Source of the DNA: Candidatus Dechloromonas phosphorivorans
Lineage (GTDB): Bacteria > Pseudomonadota > Gammaproteobacteria > Burkholderiales > Rhodocyclaceae
Length of the DNA stretch: 64,000 nucleotides
Direction of reading: 5' to 3'
Assembly: GCA_016709495.1 (NCBI GenBank)
Contig: JADJMS010000021.1
Span: 1 to 64,000 of the forward strand
Position 1 is the first letter of the stretch. Each line of letters starts with the position of its first letter. The translations under genes and the position numbers were made by a program. Positions 34,181 to 44,885 of the stretch are shown here, piece by piece. The notes beneath the pieces are model-generated. The model saw nothing but the letters and a program-made list of their open reading frames with translations. It did no database searches and was not told where the DNA came from.

Positions 34181-35704
34181 TCAATCAGGTAGCGGGGTGA
34201 GGGCGACGAATTCTAGTCCTTCGTTGGCTTCTATGTATTTCCCGATTTGACGCTGAAGAAAGTGGTCGGCAGTTTTGAATACAATTTGTTGCCTGGTTTT
34301 TAATTGCCCAGGCTTGGCGATAATGCCTGGGCATTTGCCGTGGGCGGGCAGATTGTGCAGAAAAATGGCTCGTCGGTTGCCGAGATTTTCTGTTGCTAGC
34401 TCAATGATGCTGACTTTAGGTGAGAGCAATTGCAGGCCAAGTTCCAAGTGGCCTCTGGTACTGGACACCCGGCGAACCAGGCATACGTGGACTTTGCTGG
34501 ATTCCCTTGGTTGAATGGCAACGACATCACCGGCGCTGGCTTGCCATTTGTTTCCTTTCAAAAATCGGATGAGAAAACCATTGGCACTTTCGTCGATCAT
34601 TGACCATTCACTGCTAATAACAGGCCTGTCGTGGCGAATGATTGCATCTACGGAGCGCCTAGTGCAGGCAGTTTCTTCAATGAATGAAATCACCGCATCA
34701 AGGCCAACGACCAGGTCGGTGCGAGGACGAAAGCGGGAGCGATTAAATTGCCTCGTACCTTTACCGGTCAATGTTAATAACAGTGTTTGTAATAAGGCTG
34801 GTGGAGCATCTAGCAAGGGAGTGGCTGGTTTGCCGGGTTTGCTGGCAATGTTACGGTTAATGGCCTTCACAACACCTGAGCAGTCAATATTCAGGCCGGG
34901 AAGGTGTTGTGAACCATGTGGAATCCGCATTTGGCTATGGCCAGGCGAACCTTTTTCTGGTTGAACAAAAAAAGTCGATTCGCCTCCTTTGTTGCTTATG
35001 ACCTGACTGTCAGTCGCAAAAATCTGCGCATGGGGTGCAAGTTGACTGACGCAATTCATGAGCGTATCCAACTCGCTGCGTGGCAGTTTGTTCGGCTCCA
35101 GGTAGGCCAGAAGGAGGGCGCCTAGATACTGCTGCTTAATCGCTGCCAAATCATCATGTGCCGGCGTTCCGTGTAGGCTACTGGTGTTTTGATACAGTTG
35201 ATGCAGCATCAACCAGGATGAAGCTGATGGTTTGGTGCAGGCCAGGTAGGCAAATTTCTGGCGACGAACTAGCAGCAACATGGCTTGCAGGGTTGAGCGA
35301 TGCAGAATATGCGCCAGCGCAGCACTTTCATTGCGCTTGACGATGGTCGAAACAATCTCATGGTAGGCTGCGGCAAGCGCTTTGATCAGGTTGTCGGCGT
35401 GCAAGGTCGAGCCCAGGGTGCTTTTCGGCAGCGGCAGAACGGCATTTTTAAGAGCTTGTTCTAAAGCGGGGAGGATTCGTTCTGCTTCACGACGAACATC
35501 TTCCAACAGTTTGAATCGCATGTGCAGATTACCCTGCCTGGCGACCGCTGGAATGATTTCGTTGGTCAGCAAAGGGGCTATTTTTTCGGCATCTTGCCTG
35601 GCAATTTCGCTAATGCGGCTACGAATTCGGTCAGACAAAGGTTGTCCGGCAAACGTGTGCGTGAATGGAATTAATTCGCGAAAAGATTGAAAAGGCGACC
35701 CCAT
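34181..35704 (-). CDS. Uncharacterised protein with PilZ-like C-terminal region
   Basis: I do not recognise this ~507-aa protein as a named family. The N-terminal two thirds are largely helical with no signal or membrane segments (LSDRIRSRISEIARQDAEKI, ALEQALKNAVLPLP). The C-terminal ~150 residues resemble a PilZ-type barrel (SMIDESANGFLIRFL, GDVVAIQP, RGHLELGLQLLSP). If so, it may be a c-di-GMP effector, which would fit the diguanylate cyclase 1 kb away; this is speculative. The start at 35704 follows an AGG-type ribosome site; a TTG at 35743 would extend it by 13 codons. It lies 9 bp upstream of rlmJ. Confidence 0.6.
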   Translation of the reverse strand: MGSPFQSFRELIPFTHTFAGQPLSDRIRSRISEIARQDAEKIAPLLTNEIIPAVARQGNLHMRFKLLEDVRREAERILPALEQALKNAVLPLPKSTLGSTLHADNLIKALAAAYHEIVSTIVKRNESAALAHILHRSTLQAMLLLVRRQKFAYLACTKPSASSWLMLHQLYQNTSSLHGTPAHDDLAAIKQQYLGALLLAYLEPNKLPRSELDTLMNCVSQLAPHAQIFATDSQVISNKGGESTFFVQPEKGSPGHSQMRIPHGSQHLPGLNIDCSGVVKAINRNIASKPGKPATPLLDAPPALLQTLLLTLTGKGTRQFNRSRFRPRTDLVVGLDAVISFIEETACTRRSVDAIIRHDRPVISSEWSMIDESANGFLIRFLKGNKWQASAGDVVAIQPRESSKVHVCLVRRVSSTRGHLELGLQLLSPKVSIIELATENLGNRRAIFLHNLPAHGKCPGIIAKPGQLKTRQQIVFKTADHFLQRQIGKYIEANEGLEFVALTPLPD

Positions 35705-35793
35705 GACCCAACCTGAAATTCTGATGGATGAATTATCAGGCAAAATGGAGTCCGCCTGTATGACGAATTGTTAACCAGTGGATCTGACCCGAA

Positions 35794-36135
35794 ATGAATT
35801 TTTATGAACTGCTGGTTGTTATCCTGCTAGTAGGAGGCGCCTGGCTTTGGCTGGATAGCCTCAAGGCGCGTGAAATTGGTATCCGTGCTGCACAGCTGGC
35901 ATGTGTGGAAGATAATTTACAATTTCTTGACGAAACGGTTGCTGGTCGCTCGCTCAAACTGGCCCGCGATGATGAGGGGCGGCTCAAGCTGCGCCGCATC
36001 TATGAATTCGAATACAGTGACACCGGCGACAACCGGTGTTCCGGTAGCGTGACGATGCTTGGCCATGAGGTTGAGTTTTTGCACGTTCGCCCCCACCTTT
36101 TTGTGATTCCCAATGCAAACCAAACTCTCCATTGA
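35794..36135 (+). CDS. DUF3301 membrane-anchored protein
   Basis: A 113-aa protein with one N-terminal transmembrane helix (ELLVVILLVGGAWLWLDSL), then a cytoplasmic or periplasmic domain with RRIYEFEYSDTGDNR and GSVTMLGHEVEFLHVRPH, matching DUF3301, a proteobacterial family of unknown role. Its 3' end overlaps the next gene by about 23 bp, so the two are translationally coupled. Confidence 0.8.
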   Translation: MNFYELLVVILLVGGAWLWLDSLKAREIGIRAAQLACVEDNLQFLDETVAGRSLKLARDDEGRLKLRRIYEFEYSDTGDNRCSGSVTMLGHEVEFLHVRPHLFVIPNANQTLH

Positions 36136-36967
36136 AACAATTGACTTTAACGGTACTGAAGCTCTGCGCCTGAACGGCCCAGGTGGCTCAAGTGCTGTCA
36201 TCAGCAAGCTTGGCGGCCAGGTGCTGTCGTGGATTACGCCGGATGGCCGCGAGCGCCTTTTCCTTTCAGAATCGGCGGTGTTTGACGGCAGCGTGGCCAT
36301 ACGCGGCGGCATCCCTGTCTGCTTTCCGCAATTTTCCGACTTGGGTGATCTGCCCAAGCACGGTTTGCTGCGCACTCGCGAGTGGTGTGTCGGCGATCAG
36401 CGCTGCGGCAACGATTTTGCGCTGGTTACGCTCGAAATTTCGGACGATGAAGAGACGCGTGCTATTTGGCCATTCCCCTTCCGCGCAGAAATTACGCTGA
36501 TGTTGGAGGTTGACCGTATCGATGTCGAATTCTGCGTCGAGAATACCGGAGGCGATCCATTTGAGTTTACTGGCGCTCTGCATTCTTACCTGCGTCTGGT
36601 GCAGGTTGAGGATGCGGCACTGGAAGGGCTTTATGGCTGCGATTACCGCGATGCAGCGAATGAAGATCAAATCATCCGCGAATCCGGTATTGAGTTACGG
36701 ATTGAGGCAGAGACTGATCGCGTCTATCACGGCGTCAAACGCCCATTATCGTTGCAGGCCGGCAACCACAGCTTGACCATCCAGAGTCAGAATTTCCCCG
36801 ATGTCGTGGTCTGGAACCCCTGGGTTGAACGTTGCGCTGCGCTATCCGATATGCCTTCAGATGCCTGGCGTCAGATGCTCTGCGTTGAAGCTGCGATTGT
36901 TCAGGAACCGGTTAACTTACCTGCTGGTGAAGAATGGTACGGTCGCCAGACGTTGGTTGTTGCCTGA
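36113..36967 (+). CDS. D-hexose-6-phosphate mutarotase (aldose epimerase-like, YeaD family)
   Basis: Interconverts alpha and beta anomers of hexose-6-phosphates. 284 aa. Galactose-mutarotase fold with VISKLGGQVLSW, RGGIPVCFPQFSD, the catalytic His in LPKHGLLRTREW, and ALHSYLRL in the second half. DVVVWNPWVERC is a late conserved segment. It starts within the DUF3301 gene. The specific sugar phosphate is inferred from the family. Confidence 0.9.
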   Translation: MQTKLSIETIDFNGTEALRLNGPGGSSAVISKLGGQVLSWITPDGRERLFLSESAVFDGSVAIRGGIPVCFPQFSDLGDLPKHGLLRTREWCVGDQRCGNDFALVTLEISDDEETRAIWPFPFRAEITLMLEVDRIDVEFCVENTGGDPFEFTGALHSYLRLVQVEDAALEGLYGCDYRDAANEDQIIRESGIELRIEAETDRVYHGVKRPLSLQAGNHSLTIQSQNFPDVVVWNPWVERCAALSDMPSDAWRQMLCVEAAIVQEPVNLPAGEEWYGRQTLVVA

Positions 36968-37098
36968 TCTGAGCGACGTTTTTTCCTTGTAACGGGGAAA
37001 TTCCTGCTGCTAATTTGATTTATCTTAGCGCGCCAGGCTAGACAGGTTGGGTATGCTCAAATATTGCCTCTCAATCCGTCTTTGCCTCAGGGGTTTTC

Positions 37099-37830
37099 AT
37101 GACTATCGTTCCGCTTTCCATTGCCAGCCTGCGTCGTGCGCTTGGTGAAGGCTGGCGCTTGGCCAACGCAACACGATTGGTCAGCGTGGGTTACGCGGCA
37201 ATTTTTACGCTGGGTGGCATGATCATTGTCGGCGGACTGCTGAGCTATGCCATGTCCCCCTTCATAATTGCCGCTGCTGGTGCCTTCATGCTGATTGGGC
37301 CGCCGTTACTGGCAGGTTTCTTCGGCATTGCTCAAGCCAGTGAAGTCGGTGAAGAAGTTGGCATTGGTTCGATCATTTCCGGTTTTAAAAGTGCATCGCC
37401 CTCGGTCTGGGTCATTGCCCTGGTCTGCGCGCTGCTATTCATCATTTTTATCACCGATGCCGCCATTCTTTACAGCTACATGATCGGTGCTACGCCTGTA
37501 TGGCTGACCGATCATGTACCTGCCACGAGCGGCGTCTTCAGCTTCCTTAAATGGGGTATTGCCTCCGGCTTCGTCGTGGCACTGCTGTTGTTCTGCGTCT
37601 CAGTATTTTCCGTTCCACTACTTTGTGAACGACGAGCATCGCTGGTTGGTGCCGTTTCGACCAGCGTCAAGATCGTATTTGCCAATTTCATCCCGGCGAT
37701 GCTTTGGGCTGCATTGATTTCTTCTTTGATTATCGGCAGCATTTTGCTCCTGCCCCTCCTGCCGCTCACCTTGCCCTGGCTGGCCTATGCCAGCCGCGCA
37801 CTCTATCGAGAAGTGCTGCCGGTCGCTTAA
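37099..37830 (+). CDS. DUF2189 integral membrane protein
   Basis: A 243-aa inner-membrane protein with about six hydrophobic segments in three pairs (for example AAIFTLGGMIIVGGLLSYAM, SVWVIALVCALLFIIFI, VVALLLFCVSVFSVPLL). The pattern LGEGW and LLAGFFGIA matches the DUF2189 family. Function unknown. It stands alone between the mutarotase gene and prfC. Confidence 0.78.
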   Translation: MTIVPLSIASLRRALGEGWRLANATRLVSVGYAAIFTLGGMIIVGGLLSYAMSPFIIAAAGAFMLIGPPLLAGFFGIAQASEVGEEVGIGSIISGFKSASPSVWVIALVCALLFIIFITDAAILYSYMIGATPVWLTDHVPATSGVFSFLKWGIASGFVVALLLFCVSVFSVPLLCERRASLVGAVSTSVKIVFANFIPAMLWAALISSLIIGSILLLPLLPLTLPWLAYASRALYREVLPVA

Positions 37831-37857
37831 GGACGGCTTGTTGCACTGCGGCAACGG

Positions 37858-37863
37858 TATAAT
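37858..37863 (+). promoter_or_regulatory. prfC -10 element
   Basis: A consensus TATAAT, 30 bp ahead of the GTG start of prfC. A weak -35 (GCTTGT-like) is about 16-17 bp upstream. Confidence 0.5.
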
Positions 37864-37893
37864 TGCGGACTTTTCGCTCTTATACCGCCTGCC

Positions 37894-39458
<1,565 letters not shown>

Positions 39459-39462
<4 letters not shown>

Positions 39463-39902
39463 CGTTTCGCTAGCAGGCGGTCTAGCTGATTGGCGAAATT
39501 CTGCCGGTCAGCCTGATTGAAAGCTGGCGGACCGCCGGTTTCAACCCCGCTGTTGCGCAAGGTTTCCATGAAGTTGCGCATGTCCAGCGTCTGCTTGATA
39601 TTTTCCCTGGTGTACAACTCGCCGCGCGGATTGAGGGCGAGGGCGCCTTTATCGATGGCGCCAGCGGCAAGCGGGATGTCAGCCGTAATCACCAGATCAC
39701 CGGCGACTGCCTGATCGACGATGTAATTGTCAGCCACGTCAAAGCCCTTGGGCACTTGTATGGCGCGGATACTCGGGTAAGGCGGCGTTTTCAGCCATTG
39801 GTTGGCGACCAGCGTGAGCGGTAGTTTGGTGCGCTCGGCGACGCGGTAGAGAATTTCCTTGATAACGACGGGGCAGGCGTCGGCATCGACCCATATGTGC
39901 AT
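39459..39902 (-). CDS. YaiI/YqxD family protein (DUF188)
   Basis: A 147-aa protein starting MHIWVDADACPVVIKEILYR, the signature of the UPF0178/DUF188 family, which has a PIN/NYN-like nuclease fold. ITADIPLAAGAIDKGALALNPRG is the other conserved block. Substrate unknown. Convergent with prfC and divergent from rbgA. Confidence 0.92.
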
Positions 39903-39966
39903 AAAAGTGTGTTCCGCAGATTCGACCTGCGATAATACGCGCCTAACTACAGGATTTGTTTCAGAA

Positions 39967-40868
39967 ATGTCTATTCAATGGTTCCCCGGTCACATGACCC
40001 AAGCCCGCAAAAAGGCGGGCGAGACACTGGCCATGGCCGATGTTGTGGTCGAAGTGCTTGATGCCCGCCTGCCGGCTGCATCCAGCAACCCGATGATTCA
40101 CGAGTTGCGCGCCTTCCGCCAGCGTCCGTGCTTGAAACTGCTCAATAAGGCCGACATGGCTGATCCGGTTGCAACCAAGGCCTGGCTAGACTACTTCAGT
40201 AAGCAGCCGGGTGTCATGGCTGTTGCCATTTCTTGCAAGAAGGCCAGTGACGTGGCGCGCATCCCCGGATTGGCTCAGAAACTGGCCCCACACCGTTGTG
40301 ATGCGATCAAGCCGCTGCGCCTGATGATCATGGGGATTCCCAACGTTGGCAAATCGACCTTGATGAATGCGCTGGTCAAGAAAAAAGTAGCTGCGGTTGG
40401 CGATCAACCGGCTGTCACCAAGAGCCAGCAGCGTATCGATATCAGCTCACGCCTGACCATTTACGATACGCCTGGCATGCTCTGGCCACGTATCGCGCAT
40501 CCGATCGACGGTCTGATGTTGGCCGCCAGCCATGCGGTGGGTGTCAATGCCTACATTGATGAAGAAGTCGCTACCTTCCTCGCCGGCTTCCTGCTTGAAC
40601 ATTACCCGGCGCTACTGAAGGCGCGCTACGGCTTTGAGACGGACAATCTCGATGCGGTCAGCGTCATTGAAGCGGTAGCCAAAAAACGTGGATGCCTGCA
40701 AAAGGTAAGGGTGGCGAGCTTGATCTGGAAAAGGCGGCGGTTATTTTGCTAACTGATTACCGAACCGGCTCGATTGGCAGGATCAGTATGGAAACGCCGG
40801 AACTGCGTGCGGCTCGGGCGAAACAGCTGCTGGCTGAATCTGTTGCGGTCGACGCCGAAAAAGACTGA
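39967..40868 (+). CDS. rbgA: Ribosome biogenesis GTPase YlqF/RbgA (frame-broken)
   Basis: Circularly permuted GTPase that acts in late 50S assembly. It starts MSIQWFPGHMTQARKK at 39967. G4 LNKADMAD precedes G1 GIPNVGKSTLMNAL and G3 DTPGMLWPR, the permuted order of the family. The C-terminal RNA-binding region follows. The frame breaks near 40700-40703, where CAAAAGGT should be CAAAAAGGT. Restoring one A continues with GGELDLEKAAVILL to the stop at 40866-40868; the uncorrected frame ends at 40752. The restored length is about 300 aa, normal for the family. Confidence 0.92.
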
Positions 40869-40873
40869 TTTTT

Positions 40874-41632
40874 TTAATTGGCCGGGCGGCGCGATTGCTG
40901 CCAGGCCAGTACCGCCTGCCCGGAGTAGGCCAGGATCGATTGAAAGCGTTCTTTGGGCAGTGCCTGACGCAATGCTTCAAATAGCTGTTGCGTCGTTTCC
41001 TGTGCAATCGCTGAAGCGGCAATCGTTTCCGAAAGCAGGCTGATCTGGATGCTGGCAAGCGCATCGGCCAGCAGGCGCCAGCCGAGTTGCGGCATTTTCT
41101 CGTCGAGCACCAGCATCATGCCGCCAAGGCATTTGAGCACCTGCTGCGCTTCGGCTTCCTTCTCGCAGGCGACCATGGCATGCCAGAGCGCGAGATGAAT
41201 GCTGCGCCGGACTTCAACCTTGAAATCGACGGCATCGGTTTCGACGCTGCTCATTTGGTCGTAAAACTGCTGGAAGAGGGCGTCCTGTTGAGGGTCAAGG
41301 CGACCACGCAACTGGCCGAGCAGGCTGCTGACGCCGGGGATCGCATTGAGGCCAAAGGTTTGACTGTAAGCCAGACCCCATTGGTCGATTCCGCTAATCA
41401 GCAAGGCCATGCGCAAGGCTTTGGCTTCGTTGCTGCTGCCAGCCTGGCACCAGTTGAAGCAGCGTGGCTCGACTTCGGCCAGAGCGGCTTCCATTTCCTT
41501 GGCGCTACCATTGAGCGTGAGACGGAAGATACCGGCGAAAGCATCCTGAGCCATACGTGCGGCCAAGCGTTGAATGTCTTGCGGAGCAATAACTGCCAAC
41601 TGGTCAGCCGGCAGCGGAGCAATGTGCGACAC
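40874..41632 (-). CDS. Uncharacterised helical protein
   Basis: I do not recognise this 252-aa protein. It is Ala/Leu/Gln rich, probably all-helical and cytosolic, with no signal peptide or membrane helix. Visible segments include LAARMAQDAFAGIFRL and FNWCQAGSSNEAKALR. The GTG at 41632 is used. It sits 4 bp downstream of the small zinc-ribbon-like gene, so the two form an operon. It ends 5 bp from the rbgA stop (convergent). Confidence 0.65.
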   Translation of the reverse strand: MSHIAPLPADQLAVIAPQDIQRLAARMAQDAFAGIFRLTLNGSAKEMEAALAEVEPRCFNWCQAGSSNEAKALRMALLISGIDQWGLAYSQTFGLNAIPGVSSLLGQLRGRLDPQQDALFQQFYDQMSSVETDAVDFKVEVRRSIHLALWHAMVACEKEAEAQQVLKCLGGMMLVLDEKMPQLGWRLLADALASIQISLLSETIAASAIAQETTQQLFEALRQALPKERFQSILAYSGQAVLAWQQSRRPAN

Positions 41633-41636
41633 CGCT

Positions 41637-41855
41637 TTATTCCTTGACTTGAGCCTTCATGCGGTTCTGGTTCAGTGAACGGTTGATTGAGGTTACCGTG
41701 TTGCCAAAGGCATCACGTTCTGCGGTTGGCTTCTTGGTTGCTTCAATACTTTTGATGCAACGCCAGCGCTTGCCACCTTTGGTGACAACTTGCCGCATTT
41801 CCTCAATGGGGTGATGTTTTCCACAGTGGTAGCAGTAGGCGGTATCAGCAGGCAT
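41637..41855 (-). CDS. Small zinc-ribbon-like protein
   Basis: A 72-aa protein with CYHCGKHHPIEEM and a later RWRCIKSIEA, so one C-x2-C pair plus a single downstream Cys, resembling an incomplete zinc ribbon. The C-terminus is polar and basic (SINRSLNQNRMKAQ). The ATG at 41855 (MPADTAYCYHC) is preferred over one three codons upstream. Function unknown. First gene of a two-gene operon that borders the lipid locus. Confidence 0.65.
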   Translation of the reverse strand: MPADTAYCYHCGKHHPIEEMRQVVTKGGKRWRCIKSIEATKKPTAERDAFGNTVTSINRSLNQNRMKAQVKE

Positions 41856-42109
41856 GGTAGGCAAAACTCGGCAAACGATGTGTAGTCATTACGTGGAAAG
41901 CCCAATGGGCATTCCGGTTCAGATTTCTGGCTGACAAGCATCGAACAAACCCGGAATCTGACGAAAACTAACTAATATTTAATCGTAATTAAAAACAACT
42001 CAAATGAACTGAATGTCATTTGATACGGGAAAAACTGAATACTAACCTGATGAATTATATCACCAACATCCAGTACTGACCGTTGCTGCTGGTGTAATCG
42101 GCAGCGCTC
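41856..42109. other. AT-rich intergenic gap at the edge of the lipid locus
   Basis: About 250 bp without a gene. The stretch 41960-42065 is clearly AT-rich compared with its neighbours (runs such as TAATATTTAATCG). It separates housekeeping-type genes from the phosphopantetheinyl transferase that ends the pfa operon. It probably holds the promoter of the gene at 41855. No clear hairpin or repeat was seen. Confidence 0.6.
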
Positions 42110-42817
42110 TCAGCCCCGGCTTGTGAATTCAGCAATGTTGATGCGGCTTTCTACCTGTTTTTTCTGGCCGTGCAAGGAGAGGGTAGCACTGATGATGTGC
42201 GACCCAAGCTGGTGGGTTTCAAACTTCCAGCAAGTTTGGTCATCTTCTAATGGATTGGCAAGCTCAAGAATGATGTTGCTTTGGTCAAAGCGAAAGGCAA
42301 AGCTGTCGAGCGGCATGGAAAGCCCCATGCCGCGTGCCTTGATGTAACTTTCCTTTAATGTCCACAGCAGAACGGCGCGCTGTGGCTGTTCGTATTCTGT
42401 CAGCGCCCTCAGTTCGCGCAACTCATCCGGGGCAAAAACATCTGGTGCCAGCTTAAGCAGTGTTGATGCTCGGTCGAGGTGTTCGGTATCGACACCGACT
42501 TGATGTTCATCAGAAACCAGGCAGACGATCAGCCCTTCGGTGTGCGAAATATTGAAATGGAGCGGGGCGATTGTCGATTCCGGCGCAAGTGCCGGGCGAC
42601 CCCAATCGTTTAGTACAAAACGTAAGTTTTCCGGTGCCGTGCCAAGCATTTCGCCGAGCACGCTACGCACTAAAACACGGGTCACCAGATATTCATGCCG
42701 TTTGGCGGGCGGAATAAAGCGTTGTTGCTGCTGGCGCTCCTCCGGACTGAGAAGCGCCAGTGCGGCTGGGCTGGCCTTGAAATCTTCGGGCCGTATCCAC
42801 CAAAGCCTGATCGTCAT
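42110..42817 (-). CDS. Sfp/PfaE-type 4'-phosphopantetheinyl transferase
   Basis: Activates acyl carrier proteins by adding phosphopantetheine from CoA. 235 aa, the Sfp/Gsp size class. Motifs: FNISHTEGLIVCLV, magnesium-binding VGVDTEHLDR, and WTLKESYIKARG. It starts 4 bp after the pfa3 stop and ends the pfa operon. It therefore most likely modifies the five ACP domains of Pfa2, the job of PfaE in marine PUFA clusters. It might also serve the stand-alone ACP at 6.9 kb. Confidence 0.92.
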   Translation of the reverse strand: MTIRLWWIRPEDFKASPAALALLSPEERQQQQRFIPPAKRHEYLVTRVLVRSVLGEMLGTAPENLRFVLNDWGRPALAPESTIAPLHFNISHTEGLIVCLVSDEHQVGVDTEHLDRASTLLKLAPDVFAPDELRELRALTEYEQPQRAVLLWTLKESYIKARGMGLSMPLDSFAFRFDQSNIILELANPLEDDQTCWKFETHQLGSHIISATLSLHGQKKQVESRINIAEFTSRG

Positions 42818-42821
42818 GCGA

Positions 42822-44885
42822 CTAAAGCAGCCCCTTGACGGCTGGACCCTTCGGGCCGAAAAGGCGCTTGGCCAACTGTCCCAACCATTGCGAGCGGGGA
42901 TCTGCGGTGACGGTTAGCTCACCGGAACGCGCGCCAGCAATCAGTGCCTTGATTTCTGCGCCAGGATTTTGCTGTTCGGCGAGGGTCTTGAACAAGACAG
43001 CGTCTTCTTCGCAGGCACCCGTACTTGCGTGCCATGCAGCAACTTCTGCACTGAATCGCTCATCACCCGGTAGCGGTGTTTCCCTACTCAAATCAGGGCC
43101 AAGTGCGTTCATGGCAGCAATGACCCGCTCCTTGCGCTCCTTGAGCGGTAGTTTGGCCAGTTCTTCCGGCAACAAAGGCTTCCCCAGCCAATAATCCTGG
43201 CGGCCAAATCCGAACGGGAATTCAGTGCGCTGCTCTAGCGGCGTCACCGGCAAACCACCAACCAAGCGTACAGGAATGATCGGTGCACCGATTGCCAGCG
43301 CCATGTCGATAAAGGTGCTGCTCATTTTTATAACCGGCGTGCGGCAGGCAAGGGAACGTGTGCCTTCGACGTGCACCATGACACTCTTGCCGCCTTGCTT
43401 CATGGCTTGCCCCAGTTCACCGACGATGCGCAGAAGCGATTCTTTGTCGTCACGATCAAAGAAGGTGATAACACCGGGGTCAACGACGCCGGGATAGGAG
43501 AAGTTGTGGGCGATCAGCTTGCCGAGCCAGCTGCTGCGGTGTTCGGCCTTGGCTAGCGTGACAGTTGGCGTTTTGCTGAGCGCCGAAATGATCAGGCTAA
43601 AGAGCAGTGACTCAATGCCGACCTGGTGATTGGCCAGATACAGGCAGCTGCGCCCCTGAACCTGTGCAAATGCGGCGGGATCGGCCAGTACCACGTCGCC
43701 GACAAAACGCTCGACAAGACCGTAGTAGATGTCTTCGACCGGCCATTCACCAACGTTGAAATGCTTTTCCCAGTAATTGCGCACGATGCCAAGATTTTGG
43801 ACTGGCGGCGAGGCGTCAGCGACCTGAACCTCATCGCTGTCCCGCGTTACGGTTAGCTGATGCAGGCGTAAGGGGCGGATGGCGGCAGTTGCGCCTTCAG
43901 CAACGATTGTTATCGTTGAAGGATGCACAAAGGCGCGTCGCGCGACGTGTTCCTTCTGGGCGACTTCCGCCAGCAGGTCGCTGCGTTTCTCAGGCGCTAC
44001 GTTGTAGATGGCGGCGACATTGCCCGGTAGCCAGTCGCTTTGACGCATGACCTGGGCGCTGAGCCGGCTCGTCGTGCCGTCGAAAGAAGACAAAGCAATA
44101 TCGGGAACATATTGGTGATCACGCAGAAAACTGCGTCTTTGTTCGCGCGGGGCTGAGCCAATCGGGCCGCGCGGCAACAAGACTTCGACGAGACGGAAAT
44201 CGAGCAGCACCTTGTCATCCTGAATGACTTGAATATCCAGCATCGGGAAGCGATCTTCGCCATCGAAGCCGGCAAAACGAGCTTCAATACGCAGTTGACC
44301 GTGATCAGGCAATGCTGCGTAGCGATTCAGTTGCTTGATTCGATAAGGATAGCCAACCACGTCACCGGGGATGCGATCCGACCAGCGCGACAACTCGTCG
44401 TGCGGCAAACCGTGCGTTGCGGCATCAAGCAAACCCTGATTCAGGCTGCCACGCGGGACGCTGCCCTTATCTGCTTGCAGGATCGCTGAGGAGCCATTGG
44501 CGCCGATTTTCAGGGAGGTGAGGTACTGAAAAGCCGGGCCGTGGAATAGCGCGCCGGATGAGTAGGGATCAGCTACATCGATCAAATCGGTTAGTGCTGC
44601 AAAAGGTTGTGGCTGGGCTTGTGCTGCGCCAAGGACGACCGTACCGCTGGCCACTGGCTCAAAACGTGAGAGTGCTGAGTTTGGTGATTCGCGCCAGGCG
44701 AGCAAGGTGACCTTACGCTCGGCACCGGTACCGCTGACTTCCGTGCGCAGTCGCTGAACTTCGCCGGAGAACGGCAGCCAGCGATGCACCTGAACATCGC
44801 GCAGTGTGCTAACCGTGGTATTCGGTAAGGCTTCAGAGGCGGCAACCAGGCGATCCACCATGGACATCATCGGCAGCGCCGGCAA
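42822..44885 (-). CDS. Pfa3, fourth piece: PKS-type dehydratase-like (DH') and acylglycerophosphate acyltransferase domains
   Basis: C-terminal part of Pfa3, about 687 aa. The first half is a PKS-like double-hotdog region (LPALPMMSMVDRLVAASEAL, then FHGPAFQYLTSLKIG). The second half is a PlsC-type acyltransferase: NHQVGIES for the usual NHx4D (Glu replaces Asp), VHVEGTRSLACRTP for the EGTR block, and IIPVRLVGGLPVTP. The frame joins the upstream piece near 44889-44896, where one base appears lost. DHWLLDHCPTW in the upstream frame leads into LPALPMMSM here. The acyltransferase suggests direct transfer of the finished chain to a glycerophospholipid, as proposed for myxobacterial Pfa3. Confidence 0.85.
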   Translation of the reverse strand: MPALPMMSMVDRLVAASEALPNTTVSTLRDVQVHRWLPFSGEVQRLRTEVSGTGAERKVTLLAWRESPNSALSRFEPVASGTVVLGAAQAQPQPFAALTDLIDVADPYSSGALFHGPAFQYLTSLKIGANGSSAILQADKGSVPRGSLNQGLLDAATHGLPHDELSRWSDRIPGDVVGYPYRIKQLNRYAALPDHGQLRIEARFAGFDGEDRFPMLDIQVIQDDKVLLDFRLVEVLLPRGPIGSAPREQRRSFLRDHQYVPDIALSSFDGTTSRLSAQVMRQSDWLPGNVAAIYNVAPEKRSDLLAEVAQKEHVARRAFVHPSTITIVAEGATAAIRPLRLHQLTVTRDSDEVQVADASPPVQNLGIVRNYWEKHFNVGEWPVEDIYYGLVERFVGDVVLADPAAFAQVQGRSCLYLANHQVGIESLLFSLIISALSKTPTVTLAKAEHRSSWLGKLIAHNFSYPGVVDPGVITFFDRDDKESLLRIVGELGQAMKQGGKSVMVHVEGTRSLACRTPVIKMSSTFIDMALAIGAPIIPVRLVGGLPVTPLEQRTEFPFGFGRQDYWLGKPLLPEELAKLPLKERKERVIAAMNALGPDLSRETPLPGDERFSAEVAAWHASTGACEEDAVLFKTLAEQQNPGAEIKALIAGARSGELTVTADPRSQWLGQLAKRLFGPKGPAVKGLL

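Noticed and set aside
41856..42109. AT-rich gap considered as a transposon scar or attachment site
   Set aside because: No inverted terminal repeats, target duplication, tRNA end or integrase was seen.
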